Source of the DNA: Falsiruegeria mediterranea M17
GTDB taxonomy: Bacteria > Pseudomonadota > Alphaproteobacteria > Rhodobacterales > Rhodobacteraceae
NCBI RefSeq assembly: GCF_900302455.1
Contig: NZ_ONZG01000002.1
Span: 469,328-533,327, forward strand
DNA length: 64,000 bases
Direction: 5' to 3'
Under the pieces are notes generated by a model. The model saw nothing but the letters and a program-made list of their open reading frames with translations. It did not search any database and had not been told where the DNA came from. Made by a program: the position numbers and the translations under genes. This document shows, piece by piece, positions 33,988-43,319 of the stretch. How positions within the stretch are numbered: the stretch's first letter is position 1; each line of letters starts with the position of its first letter.

Positions 33988-35280
33988 ATGCAAAGCGAAC
34001 TCAACACCCGTTTGTGCGATGCCGTGGATGCCGCGTTTGACCGGCAGGTCGCTTTTCTGTCCGACCTCACCGCGCATCCGTCGACCCGGGGCAATGAACA
34101 ATCCGCTCAGGCGTTCATGGCCAGGGAACTGGCGGATCGGAAGTATGAGCTGGATCAGTGGCAGATCGATGTTGCCGAGATCCAGCACCTGCCCGGATTC
34201 TCTCCGGTACTTGGGCCTTATGAAGACGCCGTAAACGTCGTAGGCACGCACCGTTCCAAAACCGGGACGGGCCGTTCACTGATCCTGAACGGGCATATCG
34301 ACGTGGTGCCTGCCGGGCCGCTGGACATGTGGGATACACCGCCCTTCGAACCTCGGGTCGAGGATGGCTGGCTTTATGGCCGGGGGGGTGGCGATATGAA
34401 GGCCGGGCTGGCCTCGAACCTCTTTGCACTGGATGCGCTGACAGCCTGTGGGCTCGCCCCGGCTGCGGACGTCTTTTTCCAATCCGTCGTCGAAGAGGAA
34501 TGCACCGGCAATGGCGCGCTGGCCTGCCTGGCGCGTGGTTATACAGCTGACGCCGCCCTGATCCCCGAGCCGTTTTCGGAACATCTGGTCGCGGCTCAGC
34601 TGGGTGTCCTGTGGTTCCAGGTGCACCTGAAAGGGCTGCCGACGCATGTGGCCTATGCCGGCAGCGGCGCCAATGCGATTGAAGCGGCTGTTCCACTGAT
34701 CACGGCGCTGCATGAGATGGAACACCGCTGGAACGCGGCGGAAAACCGGACCCGCGACTATGCCCATATGGAACACGCGCTGAACCTGAACGTCGGCAAG
34801 ATCGAAGGTGGCGACTGGACCAGCTCGGTTCCGGCCTGGTGCGTGTTTGACGTGCGTATGGGGCTGTTTCCGGGTCAGTCCATCGAGACCGCAAAGGCCG
34901 AGATCGAGCAGGTCATTCTGGATGCGGCACGGCAGAACGATTTCCTGCGCAACGCCCTGCCCGAGATCGTCTATCACGGGTTTCATGCCGAAGGGTATGC
35001 CCTGTCACAGGACAGTTCCGCCATGGCCACCTCTGCCATTAGTGCACTCGAAAGCGCGCACCGTTCTGCCACTGGCGAAGACCTCGTGCGCGAAGCGATC
35101 ACGGCCACAACTGACGCAAGGTTCTTTGGCCTTTATGCAGATACGCCCGCACTGGTCTATGGCCCGCGCGCCGAGGCGATCCACGGTTTCAACGAACGCG
35201 TTGAACTGGAAAGTATGCGCCGCGTGACCAAGGCCACCGCCATGTTCATCGCCGACTGGTGCGGCGTTGAGAAACTCTGA
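33988..35280 (+). CDS. M20 ArgE/DapE-type deacylase
   Basis: 430 residues. Metal ligands in NGHIDVVPAGP, GRGGGDMKAGLA, VVEEECTGNGAL, the Glu/Pro IPEPF and the terminal His AIHGFNERV. The ArgE/DapE/ACY1 group removes acyl groups from N-acyl amino acids or diamines, or splits dipeptides. Nine bases after the CoA-transferase. Distinct from the deacetylase at 25091, which is shorter and in the ectoine operon. Confidence 0.88.
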   Translation: MQSELNTRLCDAVDAAFDRQVAFLSDLTAHPSTRGNEQSAQAFMARELADRKYELDQWQIDVAEIQHLPGFSPVLGPYEDAVNVVGTHRSKTGTGRSLILNGHIDVVPAGPLDMWDTPPFEPRVEDGWLYGRGGGDMKAGLASNLFALDALTACGLAPAADVFFQSVVEEECTGNGALACLARGYTADAALIPEPFSEHLVAAQLGVLWFQVHLKGLPTHVAYAGSGANAIEAAVPLITALHEMEHRWNAAENRTRDYAHMEHALNLNVGKIEGGDWTSSVPAWCVFDVRMGLFPGQSIETAKAEIEQVILDAARQNDFLRNALPEIVYHGFHAEGYALSQDSSAMATSAISALESAHRSATGEDLVREAITATTDARFFGLYADTPALVYGPRAEAIHGFNERVELESMRRVTKATAMFIADWCGVEKL

Positions 35281-35290
35281 GGTAGCGCTG

Positions 35291-36448
35291 ATGCAATCCT
35301 TGTCTCCCAATCAGCTTAAGTATCTGGTGGCCCTGCGCCACGAACTGCACCAGACGCCCGAAATTTCCGGTGAAGAGATTCGGACAGCAGAGCGCATCGC
35401 TGCGGAATTGACCACGTTGGGGGCAGACCGGCTTTGGCGTGGGCTGGGCGGGCATGGTGTTGCTGCCGAGTTTGCCGGGCGCGAGGATGGCCCGACGGTT
35501 CTTTTGCGGTGTGAACTGGACGGATTGCCCATCCGCGAGATTTCGGACCTGCCGTATAAGTCGACCATACCGGGCAAGGGACACCTGTGCGGCCATGATG
35601 GCCATATGGTGTCGATGCTGGGCGTCGCGACACGGTTGGCCACACGTCCGCAAAAGGGGCGCGTCATTCTGTTGTTCCAGCCCGCCGAGGAAACCGGCGC
35701 GGGGGCTCAGGCGGTGATTGACGATCCGCGGTGGCCAGACATCCGCCCCGACTTTGCCTTTGCCTATCACAACGTCCCCGGCCGCCCGTTGGGAGAGGTT
35801 GGCCTGCGCGAAGGACCCGGCAATTGTGCCTCACGCGGCATGCAGATTGTGCTTGAAGGCAAAAGCTCCCACGCCGCTGCACCCGAGGACGGTGTGTCTC
35901 CGGGGCCAGCCATGGCGGCTCTGATGACAAGCCTACCCGAACTGAGCGGCGGGACCATCGGGGATGAGGCGTTCTCGCTGGCGACCTTGACCCATGCGAG
36001 CTTGGGTGAACCAACCTTTGGCATCGCCCCCGCGGATGGCGAATTGCGCGCGACCCTGAGGTCGATGACCAACGAGCGTATGGATGCGCTCATGCAAGAG
36101 GCACTGCGCAGAGTTGAGAAACACGCTCAGGGGCTTTCTGTTGATATCTTGTGGCATGATGTGTTTCGTGCCGTGGTGAATGATGTTGAGGCCACGGGCA
36201 TTGCCCGCACTGCAGCAGGGGCCTTGGGGCAGAATTGCCTTGAAATGCCGTCTCCCATGCGCTGGTCCGAGGACTTCGGGCGATTTGGGGACGATGGAGC
36301 GCAAACTGCCTTGCTCTATCTTGGGGCTGGCGAAAGTCATCCCCAACTTCACAACCCCGACTATGATTTCCCCGATGCCCTCATCCCTGTGGCGGTGGAC
36401 CTGTTCTTCCAGATCCTGCGGGACATCCTGAGCCCTGAGGCGCAGTGA
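35291..36448 (+). CDS. M20D amidohydrolase (hippurate-hydrolase-like)
   Basis: 385 residues from the ATG at 35291 after TGAGGTAG. M20D signatures: LRCELDGLPIREI, GHLCGHDGHMVSML, LLFQPAEETGAGAQAV, AFAYHNVPG and SSHAAAPEDGVSPG. These enzymes cleave aryl- or acyl-amino acid amide bonds. Two M20 hydrolases side by side suggests a substrate with two amide bonds or two related substrates. Overlaps or abuts the racemase-like gene. Confidence 0.88.
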   Translation: MQSLSPNQLKYLVALRHELHQTPEISGEEIRTAERIAAELTTLGADRLWRGLGGHGVAAEFAGREDGPTVLLRCELDGLPIREISDLPYKSTIPGKGHLCGHDGHMVSMLGVATRLATRPQKGRVILLFQPAEETGAGAQAVIDDPRWPDIRPDFAFAYHNVPGRPLGEVGLREGPGNCASRGMQIVLEGKSSHAAAPEDGVSPGPAMAALMTSLPELSGGTIGDEAFSLATLTHASLGEPTFGIAPADGELRATLRSMTNERMDALMQEALRRVEKHAQGLSVDILWHDVFRAVVNDVEATGIARTAAGALGQNCLEMPSPMRWSEDFGRFGDDGAQTALLYLGAGESHPQLHNPDYDFPDALIPVAVDLFFQILRDILSPEAQ

Positions 36449-36450
36449 AG

Positions 36451-37566
36451 ATGCGAAACGGGAGCGCAACATCCTGGTGCACCATTCACCGCGACCGGAT
36501 CTCGCGAAATCTGGACCTCGCGCGGGGTCTTGTCCCTGACGGCCGCACGTTTTGTGCCGTGTTAAAGGCCGATGCCTATGGGCATGGCATTGCGCAAGTC
36601 GTGCCCTTGATCCGGGAACAGGGGGTCGAGACTGTCGGCATCACATCAAACGCCGAAGCGCACGCTGTTCGCGACGCAGGGTTCGACGGCACGCTGATCC
36701 GATTGCGCGCGGCTACACTGCAGGAAATCGAAGGCGCGCTGGATGATCGTGTCGAAGAACAGGTCACCTCGGTCACCACCGCGCGGCAGCTTCGCGCCCT
36801 AATGGACGCGGGAAAACTGCGAACCGGTGTCCATCTGGCGTTGAATGCAGCGGGCATGTCGCGCGATGCACTAGAGATTTCGTCGGCGGACGGGCAGAAC
36901 ACATGCCATAAAATCCTTGCCACTCTGGGGACTGAGATCCATGGGATCTGTTCGCATTTTCCATCCAATGAACCCGCGCATCTCAGGCAAAGCGCGGATC
37001 AGTTTCAGCGACATACCGCGTGGGTCTTTGAAAACAGTGATCTTAAACGCAGTGAAACGTTGGTGCATGTCGGCAGCTCTCTGACTCTGATCTCGGACGT
37101 GGACGTCGCGACCGACATGTATCGCTGTGGCGCAATCCTTTACGGGATCTTGAGGCCTGACCTGGGTTTTCGACCGACAATGGACCTTGAGGCCCGCATC
37201 GTCAGTCTGCAGGACTATCCGCAAGGGATGACAGTCGGTTATGACCGCGCCTGCCGTCTGGATAGGAATTGTCGTCTGGCTTGCATTTCGATCGGCTACG
37301 AGAATGGGTTCAGGCGCGTTGCTCATGAAAGCAGTGCTGTCGCGATCCGGGATACACTGGCGCCAGTACTGGGAAAGATCTCAATGAATGCGATCGTGGC
37401 GGATGTGACCGGCATCAAAGATATCGCTGTTGGTGATACCGTCGGGGTGTTCGGAGAAGGCGATGTCACATCCATCCTGCCGGAAACGGCTGAAACCCAG
37501 TTCCGAACCATCATGGCAGACCTCTACACGGACTGGGGGCAGCGCAACCATCGGGTCTATCGCTGA
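36451..37566 (+). CDS. alanine-racemase-like PLP enzyme
   Basis: 371 residues from the ATG at 36451; a GTG at 36445 overlapping the previous stop is also possible. Fold type III: PLP lysine in FCAVLKADAYGHGIAQVVP, HVGSSLTLISDVDVATDMYR, the second catalytic Tyr probably in MTVGYDRAC, and LGKISMNAIVADVT. A housekeeping alr is expected elsewhere, so this copy probably interconverts D and L forms of the pathway amino acid. Last gene of the rightward operon. Confidence 0.85.
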   Translation: MRNGSATSWCTIHRDRISRNLDLARGLVPDGRTFCAVLKADAYGHGIAQVVPLIREQGVETVGITSNAEAHAVRDAGFDGTLIRLRAATLQEIEGALDDRVEEQVTSVTTARQLRALMDAGKLRTGVHLALNAAGMSRDALEISSADGQNTCHKILATLGTEIHGICSHFPSNEPAHLRQSADQFQRHTAWVFENSDLKRSETLVHVGSSLTLISDVDVATDMYRCGAILYGILRPDLGFRPTMDLEARIVSLQDYPQGMTVGYDRACRLDRNCRLACISIGYENGFRRVAHESSAVAIRDTLAPVLGKISMNAIVADVTGIKDIAVGDTVGVFGEGDVTSILPETAETQFRTIMADLYTDWGQRNHRVYR

Positions 37567-37659
37567 ACCGCGCGCCTCACTCTTTGAATGGGGTTTGGTT
37601 GTGGGATGCGCCCCTTACGTTGCAGCCAGCGGCCGTTTCACTTCGCCAATAAGAACGTC

Positions 37660-38133
37660 TCAAGTTTTGTTCAGTTCGCCCGTCGTCAGTACAGCACCTG
37701 CTGGCAGATCTTCGGCATCAAGCATTGACGCAATCCGTTCCAGCGATGCGACAAGCATTGCTTGCTCCCAGTCTTCGAGGTCCTTGAAGCGCCGAACAAA
37801 CCGTTGCTGAAGCGGATCGGGGGCATTTTCGATAGTGTGCCGCCCAAATTCAGTAATGACGATATTGGTCTGACGCCGATCTTCCAGTGACTTTTCACGC
37901 GCGACACACTCGCGCGCGACCAGCCTGTCGACCAATGCGGTTACAGTTGCCTGACTTACATGCATCCGGGTCGCAATGGCTTTGGCCGTGGTTTGACCGG
38001 TTTCTCCGACCATTTGCAGGGCCCGGAATTGTACCGACGTCAGCCCGGCCTGTAACGCCAGTTCGCGCCCTGCAATTTCCGTGGCTCGAAGGATCTGGCG
38101 CAATGCAACCAGGCTACTGTCGATACGATCCAT
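37660..38133 (-). CDS. MarR-family regulator, paralogue of EctR
   Basis: 157 residues from the ATG at 38133. Same opening (MDRIDSSL.ALR), recognition region (RMHVSQATVTALVDRLVA), wing (EKSLEDRRQTNIVIT) and tail (DPLQQRFVRRFKDLEDWEQA) as the regulator at 13597-14073. It is divergent from the EctA-like gene, just as ectR is from ectA. It is therefore one half of a duplicated regulator/acetyltransferase module. Confidence 0.88.
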   Translation of the reverse strand: MDRIDSSLVALRQILRATEIAGRELALQAGLTSVQFRALQMVGETGQTTAKAIATRMHVSQATVTALVDRLVARECVAREKSLEDRRQTNIVITEFGRHTIENAPDPLQQRFVRRFKDLEDWEQAMLVASLERIASMLDAEDLPAGAVLTTGELNKT

Positions 38134-38334
38134 ATAAAGCTCCACACCGAGGATGGATCGAGAGTGTCAATTTTGCATTGGAATCTCAAGTGATTTCACT
38201 TTTGAAAGCTTCATCACGCAAAGCAAAATGAACCCAAGAACCTCAAAGTTTCGCCTTACACAAGGAAATTTACTTAGCAAATTGAATTTTTTTCTTCGGT
38301 ATGATAGTTAGTCAATCAAAGCTTAGGAGAAACG

Positions 38335-38865
38335 ATGAAACACTCACTTGAATTGTTTGAGCAACCAATTCCGACGTTGCGCGCACCTCAGCCAGAAGAT
38401 GGAGAGCGCGTTGCATTGCTGGCGAAAGATGATCGCAAGCAGGCCTTTGGAGAACTGCTTGGTGAACTCTCAGACTTTGAGCAGTTCATGAATACTTCGA
38501 TCGTTGCCGAGGTGGATGGAGAAGTCGTTGGGGCCGTTTTGGCCTATGTCCCACCCTACGCCCCCAACACCCTGAACATCCTGCAAGTGGTGATCCACGA
38601 GAACGAAGAAAACAAGGGGCTTGGCTCTCTGATGTTGGGGCAATTGATGCGCCGAAAGGTCTGTGCCGAGATCACCCAGGTGGAAACCACGATAAGCGCA
38701 TGTGACGATGTCACCTGGGCCCTCTTTCGCCGCTTTGCACGATGGCAGCGCAGCCGCATGGAAATCACACCCTTCTTCACCCAAGCGCTACAGCCACGCC
38801 GTCGGCACGAAAATGACAACCAAGTCACAATTCAACTCGCTGGCGAAACGAACAACCCCGTCTAA
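38335..38865 (+). CDS. EctA-like GNAT acetyltransferase, divergent paralogue
   Basis: 176 residues, the same length as EctA here. Shared features: the core AEVDGEVVGAVLAYVPP, acetyl-CoA loop ENKGLGSLML (92-101), VETTISACDDVTWALFRRFA and the tail EITPFFTQAL. The substrate-side signature NSMYCNLLQCDHF of EctA is replaced by about KQAFGELLGELSDF (residues 35-48), so a different diamine or amino acid is likely. TAGGAG precedes the ATG. No ectB or ectC accompanies it; it is divergent from its own MarR. Confidence 0.85.
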   Translation: MKHSLELFEQPIPTLRAPQPEDGERVALLAKDDRKQAFGELLGELSDFEQFMNTSIVAEVDGEVVGAVLAYVPPYAPNTLNILQVVIHENEENKGLGSLMLGQLMRRKVCAEITQVETTISACDDVTWALFRRFARWQRSRMEITPFFTQALQPRRRHENDNQVTIQLAGETNNPV

Positions 38866-38937
38866 GTCCGAAACGCGCGTCAATCAATAAGTGTAGTGCA
38901 AACCCAAGGCACCTGAAACGAAAGCAGATTGACCCAT

Positions 38938-39324
38938 ATGACGATTGACAATGACACCGCCTATTGCGCTGAGGAAGCCACCACATTGGGAGATCGCGTC
39001 GTTGCTGCGCGTGAAGCAACGGGGTTGACCCAAAAGGATCTCGCCCGGCAGTTGGGCGTCAAGCTCAAAACCGTACAGGCCTGGGAGGGCGACCGGACCG
39101 AGCCACGCGCAAACAAGGCGCAAATGATGTCAGGCGTTCTCGGAGTCTCATTGACTTGGTTTCTGAGTGGAGAAGGTGACGGTGTGCCAGAAACAGTCGA
39201 AACGCCTGAACTCGGCGCGGATTTGTCTTCGTCCCTGCACGACATTCGCAAATTGAAGGCAGAACTCTCGCAATCTTTGCGCAAACTTGGCGCGATTGAG
39301 AAGCAGCTGCAGAGGGCTCTCTAA
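38938..39324 (+). CDS. XRE-family HTH protein with coiled-coil tail
   Basis: 128 residues from the ATG at 38938. HTH at about residues 18-75 (VVAAREATGLTQKDLARQLG, KLKTVQAWEGDRTEPR) and a C-terminal amphipathic helix (LHDIRKLKAELSQSLRKL) suited to dimerisation. Roseobacters have a family of this shape. It marks the change from the metabolic region to the mobile region. Confidence 0.75.
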   Translation: MTIDNDTAYCAEEATTLGDRVVAAREATGLTQKDLARQLGVKLKTVQAWEGDRTEPRANKAQMMSGVLGVSLTWFLSGEGDGVPETVETPELGADLSSSLHDIRKLKAELSQSLRKLGAIEKQLQRAL

Positions 39325-39390
39325 ACAGCGGGAAACTTTGCTGCTTTGTCCGGCAGTTCACCACAAACAAAAAACGAAAGAGCAGGAACC

Positions 39391-39660
39391 ATGACCAATC
39401 CCGAACTCCAGCAGGCCACCGGTAATCATCCTAAAGATGACAATGAAACCTCTGATAATCGGCAAGACCTCTTGCCGAGGATTGTTCGGAAGAAATTGGG
39501 ACTCAGCAGCCCAGACATGGCCGAGCTATTTGGCATGAGCGAAGTCGGTTATCGCAGCTGGGAAGTGGGTAGTCGTCGTCCTGGTGGCCCCGCACTCAAA
39601 CTGTTGGCGCTTCTCGACTTGCAGCCCAAAAAGGTTCTTTTCTGGCTGAATGCACTATAA
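39391..39660 (+). CDS. antitoxin-type HTH protein
   Basis: 89 residues from an ATG after AGCAGGA. A disordered acidic N-terminus is followed by an XRE-like domain: IVRKKLGLSSPDMAELFGMS, VGYRSWEVGSRRPGGPALKL and LLALLDLQPKKVL. This resembles NadS/HigA-like regulators, but no toxin gene is adjacent, so a stand-alone regulator is more likely. Confidence 0.65.
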   Translation: MTNPELQQATGNHPKDDNETSDNRQDLLPRIVRKKLGLSSPDMAELFGMSEVGYRSWEVGSRRPGGPALKLLALLDLQPKKVLFWLNAL

Positions 39661-40049
39661 GCGACGTGCCGAAAGCAGCTGCGTTTTTCTGGGCTCCCAA
39701 CGGCGCAAACCGAGAAGCTGCAGCATTACGCGTCGCGCTTGATGGGCGCGTAGAACCAGAAGCGGTCACTGACAACTTGATGTCCGATGGCAGTTTTGTC
39801 CGCACTTGACCCTTGCTCGCCCCATTTGTGCTGCGGCAAGAATGAGTGACCTGTTTCGCCGACGCCCAGCAACGTCCGTAGCCTAGCAAGTGCAGCGATT
39901 TTCGCGCCGCGTGCGTGCGCAGCAAAAAAGTCAATTCACAGGTTGGGCTCTCACCTGACCTTCTCGGCAGATGCACGCGAGTTTGTTATCCTGAGTTGCC
40001 AACGTCTGGTTGGCGCTGTGGTGGATCGTGGTGGATGGGAGGAACCATC
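39661..40049. other. 389-base intergenic stretch before the recombinase
   Basis: Frames exist on both strands but I find no ribosome sites or family likeness. The first 40 bases could hold a terminator for the HTH gene. An attachment site for the nearby recombinase might lie here, but no repeat identifies it. Confidence 0.3.
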
Positions 40050-40697
40050 ATGACCATTGCAAACTTACCTGCCATCCGTGCGTGCCGACCAGCATGGAAC
40101 AAAGGCCGCGTCGTTGGGCAAAAACGCCCTCTGATGCCAAAACCTCTGATGCCAAAACATGTTTGGGCCATCCGAGTGCGGCTGGAAATCGCCGAGAACC
40201 ACCGTGATCTGGCTTTGTTCAATCTTGCAATTGACAGCAAGCTTCGCGGTTGTGATCTGGTGAAACTGAAGGTCGCGGACATCTACGCCTCGGGTCAGAT
40301 CAAAGAGCGTGCATCAATCATTCAAAGTAAAACGCAGCGACCTGTGCGGTTTGAAATTACCGAAGGCACGCGCAAGTCAATTCTGCGATGGATGCAGGAG
40401 CCGCTGATGGTTGGTTCGGAATATCTGTGGCCCGGACGGTTTCACGAACGGTTGCATATTTCGACCCGTCAATACGCACGCTTGGTTCGCGATTGGGTCA
40501 TATCCATCGGGCTCGATCCTACATCATTTGGCACGCATTCGATGCGGAGAACCAAGGTCGCGCACATCTATCGCAAGACTGGAAATTTGCGAGCGGTGCA
40601 GCTTTTGCTCGGCCACACGAAGATGGATAGCACCGTTCGATATCTTGGTGTCGAGCTCGAAGATGCGTTGGCTATATCGGAAGCCGTTGAAATCTAA
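40050..40697 (+). CDS. minimal tyrosine recombinase
   Basis: 215 residues from the ATG after GGGAGGA. Only the catalytic domain is present: first Arg in SKLRGCDLVKLKV, HxxR in THSMRRTKVA, late His in LLGHTKMD and Tyr in TVRYLGV. The N-terminal core-binding domain is absent, replaced by a short arm with a duplicated PLMPK. Short recombinases of this type are common in roseobacter accessory DNA and need not move the element they lie in. Confidence 0.78.
   Translation: MTIANLPAIRACRPAWNKGRVVGQKRPLMPKPLMPKHVWAIRVRLEIAENHRDLALFNLAIDSKLRGCDLVKLKVADIYASGQIKERASIIQSKTQRPVRFEITEGTRKSILRWMQEPLMVGSEYLWPGRFHERLHISTRQYARLVRDWVISIGLDPTSFGTHSMRRTKVAHIYRKTGNLRAVQLLLGHTKMDSTVRYLGVELEDALAISEAVEI
40128..40157 (+). 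repeat. in-frame 15-base tandem duplication
   Basis: CCTCTGATGCCAAAA occurs twice in a row (40128-40142 and 40143-40157) inside the recombinase gene, giving PLMPK twice in the protein. A recent slippage event that keeps the frame. Confidence 0.9.
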
Positions 40698-40963
40698 CCA
40701 CAAGGGCCGTCCTAGCGGACGGCCCAGAGACGCCGTCTGCTGCCCCGTGGATTGCTGCGTTGCGGCCCGTCGAACCAGCCACTCGCTGCGGGCGCGAAAT
40801 CAAACCGTAGGCGAACTGGTGGTGTGCGGGACGATGCGGTAGATTGCGGCGAGCCAAGGGGATATTCCAGTTACTTGTTGGACGGGATGGCTGGATCTTG
40901 CAGTCGAAACCATCAAACTGGAAAGGTTTGTCGAATTCTGACATTCTCAAATAGATTGCAGGC

Positions 40964-42466
40964 GTGAACCCACTAATGCAGAACTTGGAAAACGGTCCCA
41001 GTATGAATCAAGTCCTCGTTTCTGATGCAGTTAAACGTCGTTTGGTCGAAAGAGAGATCCGCATCCAGCAATCGGTCGAGGTTCAGCGGTTCAACCCCAG
41101 TATTGTCCTCGGCAACATCACCCTGGCACTGATCTTTTTTGTTATCGACCCAAATTTGGTCATTTCTAGCGGTGCGGTATTCGTCTATGCGCTAACGGCG
41201 ATATTGGTCGCCCAATCAATCCGCAGTTACTTACGGCTTCGTCATCGTGAGAGGCCTACTGACGTCGGCTCGCGCCGCATTCAAAAAATCAATTTTTACG
41301 CGGGCCTCATCGGTCTCAATTGGACGATCTTCTCCTTGCTGGCGTTAAGGCTTGCAGATCCGGTCACATCGATGGTGATCGTGCTTGGTACGTCTTCATT
41401 CGCTCTTGCGTCTTTGGTTTCAATGGCTTCATCGCCTATCGCAGGCTCGCTGGCCGCATTTCCGGTTATCTTCGCAAACGGCTTCGGGATGGCCTTTTTC
41501 GGACATCTTCCGGTTTCTACTGCACTTTTGGTTTCTGCATCTCTGGCGACAATCACGTTCTTCGTCGTAGCCGCGAATTGGCAAAAAACCAAAATGAACG
41601 TTCTGACACAAGTCGACAGCATGTTGGCCAAGGCTGATCGCGCAGAAACAATGGAGAGACTGTCTCACCGCTTAGCCAAGTACCTTTCCCCACAACTATA
41701 CTTGTCGATTCTGACAGGAGAGCAAACCGAAGAAATTGTTTCAAAACGCAAAAAGCTGACCGTTTTCTTTTCGGATATAGTCGGCTTTTCCGAGATCACG
41801 GACAGATTGGAAAGTGAAGAGCTGTCGACGTTACTCAACCGATATTTGACTGAAATGTCTCTAATTGCCGAAAGCCATGGTGGCACAATCGACAAGTTCA
41901 TCGGTGATGCAATTGTGGTCTATTTTGGGGATCCTGAAAGCAAGGGTGCGAAGAAGGATGCACTTGCATGCGTACGCATGGCGATTGAAATGCAAGAGCG
42001 TGTCCGTAAGTTGAAACAAGAATGGTTAAACCTGGGGTTGGAAGAAACTTTCGATCTGCGCATCGGCATCAATACAGGTTATTGCACGGTGGGAAATTTC
42101 GGCTCAGATCAAAGAGTTGATTACACGATTATCGGTAGCGAAGTGAATCTGGCGGCGCGTCTGGAATCTGCGGCTGATATTGGCTGCATCCTTTTGGCTA
42201 ACGAGACTTATGCCCTTGTAAAGGATTGGATTGCTGCAGATGAGCAGGAGCCGATGCGCGTAAAGGGGTTTGAGCGCCCTATCAGGACCTTTCAGGTGCG
42301 CAGAACTGCGGAGCTAGACACCGCAGAAGCACTAACTTTCCATCGCAGGGAAGCGAACCTTTCCCTGAAGATGAACCACGCCCTCATGAACGACACCGAG
42401 CGTGAGCTGTCAGCATCCATTTTGCGTGAGGCGCTTGAGAAACTCGATGGACGACCTGCGAGCTAG
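40964..42466 (+). CDS. membrane-bound class III adenylate/guanylate cyclase
   Basis: 500 residues from a GTG. An N-terminal block of about six membrane helices (residues 45-210) is followed by a catalytic domain: LTVFFSDIVGFSEITDRLES with the first metal Asp, GTIDKFIGDAIVVYFGDPES with the second, LRIGINTGYCTVGNFGSDQR and YTIIGSEVNLAARLESAA. It makes cAMP or cGMP; the purine-specifying residues cannot be settled by eye. It stands between recombinase and conjugation genes. Confidence 0.88.
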   Translation: MNPLMQNLENGPSMNQVLVSDAVKRRLVEREIRIQQSVEVQRFNPSIVLGNITLALIFFVIDPNLVISSGAVFVYALTAILVAQSIRSYLRLRHRERPTDVGSRRIQKINFYAGLIGLNWTIFSLLALRLADPVTSMVIVLGTSSFALASLVSMASSPIAGSLAAFPVIFANGFGMAFFGHLPVSTALLVSASLATITFFVVAANWQKTKMNVLTQVDSMLAKADRAETMERLSHRLAKYLSPQLYLSILTGEQTEEIVSKRKKLTVFFSDIVGFSEITDRLESEELSTLLNRYLTEMSLIAESHGGTIDKFIGDAIVVYFGDPESKGAKKDALACVRMAIEMQERVRKLKQEWLNLGLEETFDLRIGINTGYCTVGNFGSDQRVDYTIIGSEVNLAARLESAADIGCILLANETYALVKDWIAADEQEPMRVKGFERPIRTFQVRRTAELDTAEALTFHRREANLSLKMNHALMNDTERELSASILREALEKLDGRPAS

Positions 42467-42868
42467 TACGTAATCCGAAAAAGTTGAACCGGTATTAGGG
42501 CTCAGTTGCAGCGAAAGCAAAAATCAGGGCGCTATTTAAGACACAGAACTCATGGATGACGCTGTCGGGTGCAGCTCTCTTCTTTTCGGTTTAACGCCCA
42601 GATTGGGATATTCAGCTTTGGGCTCCTTGCGGTCATCTGACGACTTTTGTCGGGCTTTTCAGGCTGAATGTCTGCTTTCTTCGACTGCGAGAGTTTGTTT
42701 TGCGACTGCAGAGAATGACCGGTTTCCGCCCTTGGTGTTTTTCGCTGCGGTCGCAATACTCAGAAAGCGGTTGTTGAGGCTGGCGCGGCGAATTCACACT
42801 TTACCCCGCATGGGAGACCTTCGCCGCAGCTTTGTTGAGCGCCAGCTTTCCCTACTCGAGGACCGGTG
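42467..42868. other. 402-base intergenic stretch with dispersed repeat
   Basis: No convincing gene: overlapping frames on both strands lack ribosome sites. The text AATGACCGGTTTCCGCCC near 42714 and the following Gs and Cs resemble the dispersed intergenic repeat of roseobacters seen also near 13200. Confidence 0.35.
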
Positions 42869-43156
42869 TCATTTCCTCACGCCGTCCAGAAGCTCCAAAA
42901 CGCGCGCGTAGTCTTCGGTGAAGTCCCTAACCTGCTCAAAAACCTCCCGTCGCTCCTGATCCAGGCAACGGAAGTACCGCTCGACATCGGTAAAATACGT
43001 CTCCGCATCACGCTGCAACAGATCTGCATAGGCCTGCACGTCATGTGCATTGGTCGGCATCCAGGGCGGCACAGGCGGCAGACAACTGCCCGCGATCGAG
43101 GCAGAACTCCAGCTCAGAACGATCATAACCGCCAATGTTTGTTTCAAAAGCGCCAT
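42869..43156 (-). CDS. small secreted protein near the virB operon
   Basis: 95 residues with a signal peptide (LKQTLAVMIVLSWSSASIAG), two cysteines (SCLPP and FRCLDQ) and a helical, charged mature part (LLQRDAETYFTDVERYF). It is divergent from the virB leader. Small secreted helical proteins of this type are often found beside roseobacter type IV secretion genes; function unknown, perhaps surface exclusion or pilus-related. Confidence 0.55.
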   Translation of the reverse strand: MALLKQTLAVMIVLSWSSASIAGSCLPPVPPWMPTNAHDVQAYADLLQRDAETYFTDVERYFRCLDQERREVFEQVRDFTEDYARVLELLDGVRK

Positions 43157-43319
43157 ATTATCTTGGCTCAGCCACTCCGTTGCAGTAAATTCGTTTCAAC
43201 GCATGAATGGCGCAAAAACTCAAAATGCACCTATTGATTGCATGATTATAATACTGTATCGGTTCGGTAGTCCATGAGGGACTGCCGGGCTCATGCGAAA
43301 TTCTGCAAGGCTCAATCCT

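Noticed and set aside
42552..42911. 119-codon plus-strand frame before the conjugation region
   Set aside because: Lacks a ribosome site and overlaps the convergent secreted-protein gene; the sequence matches the intergenic-repeat texture.
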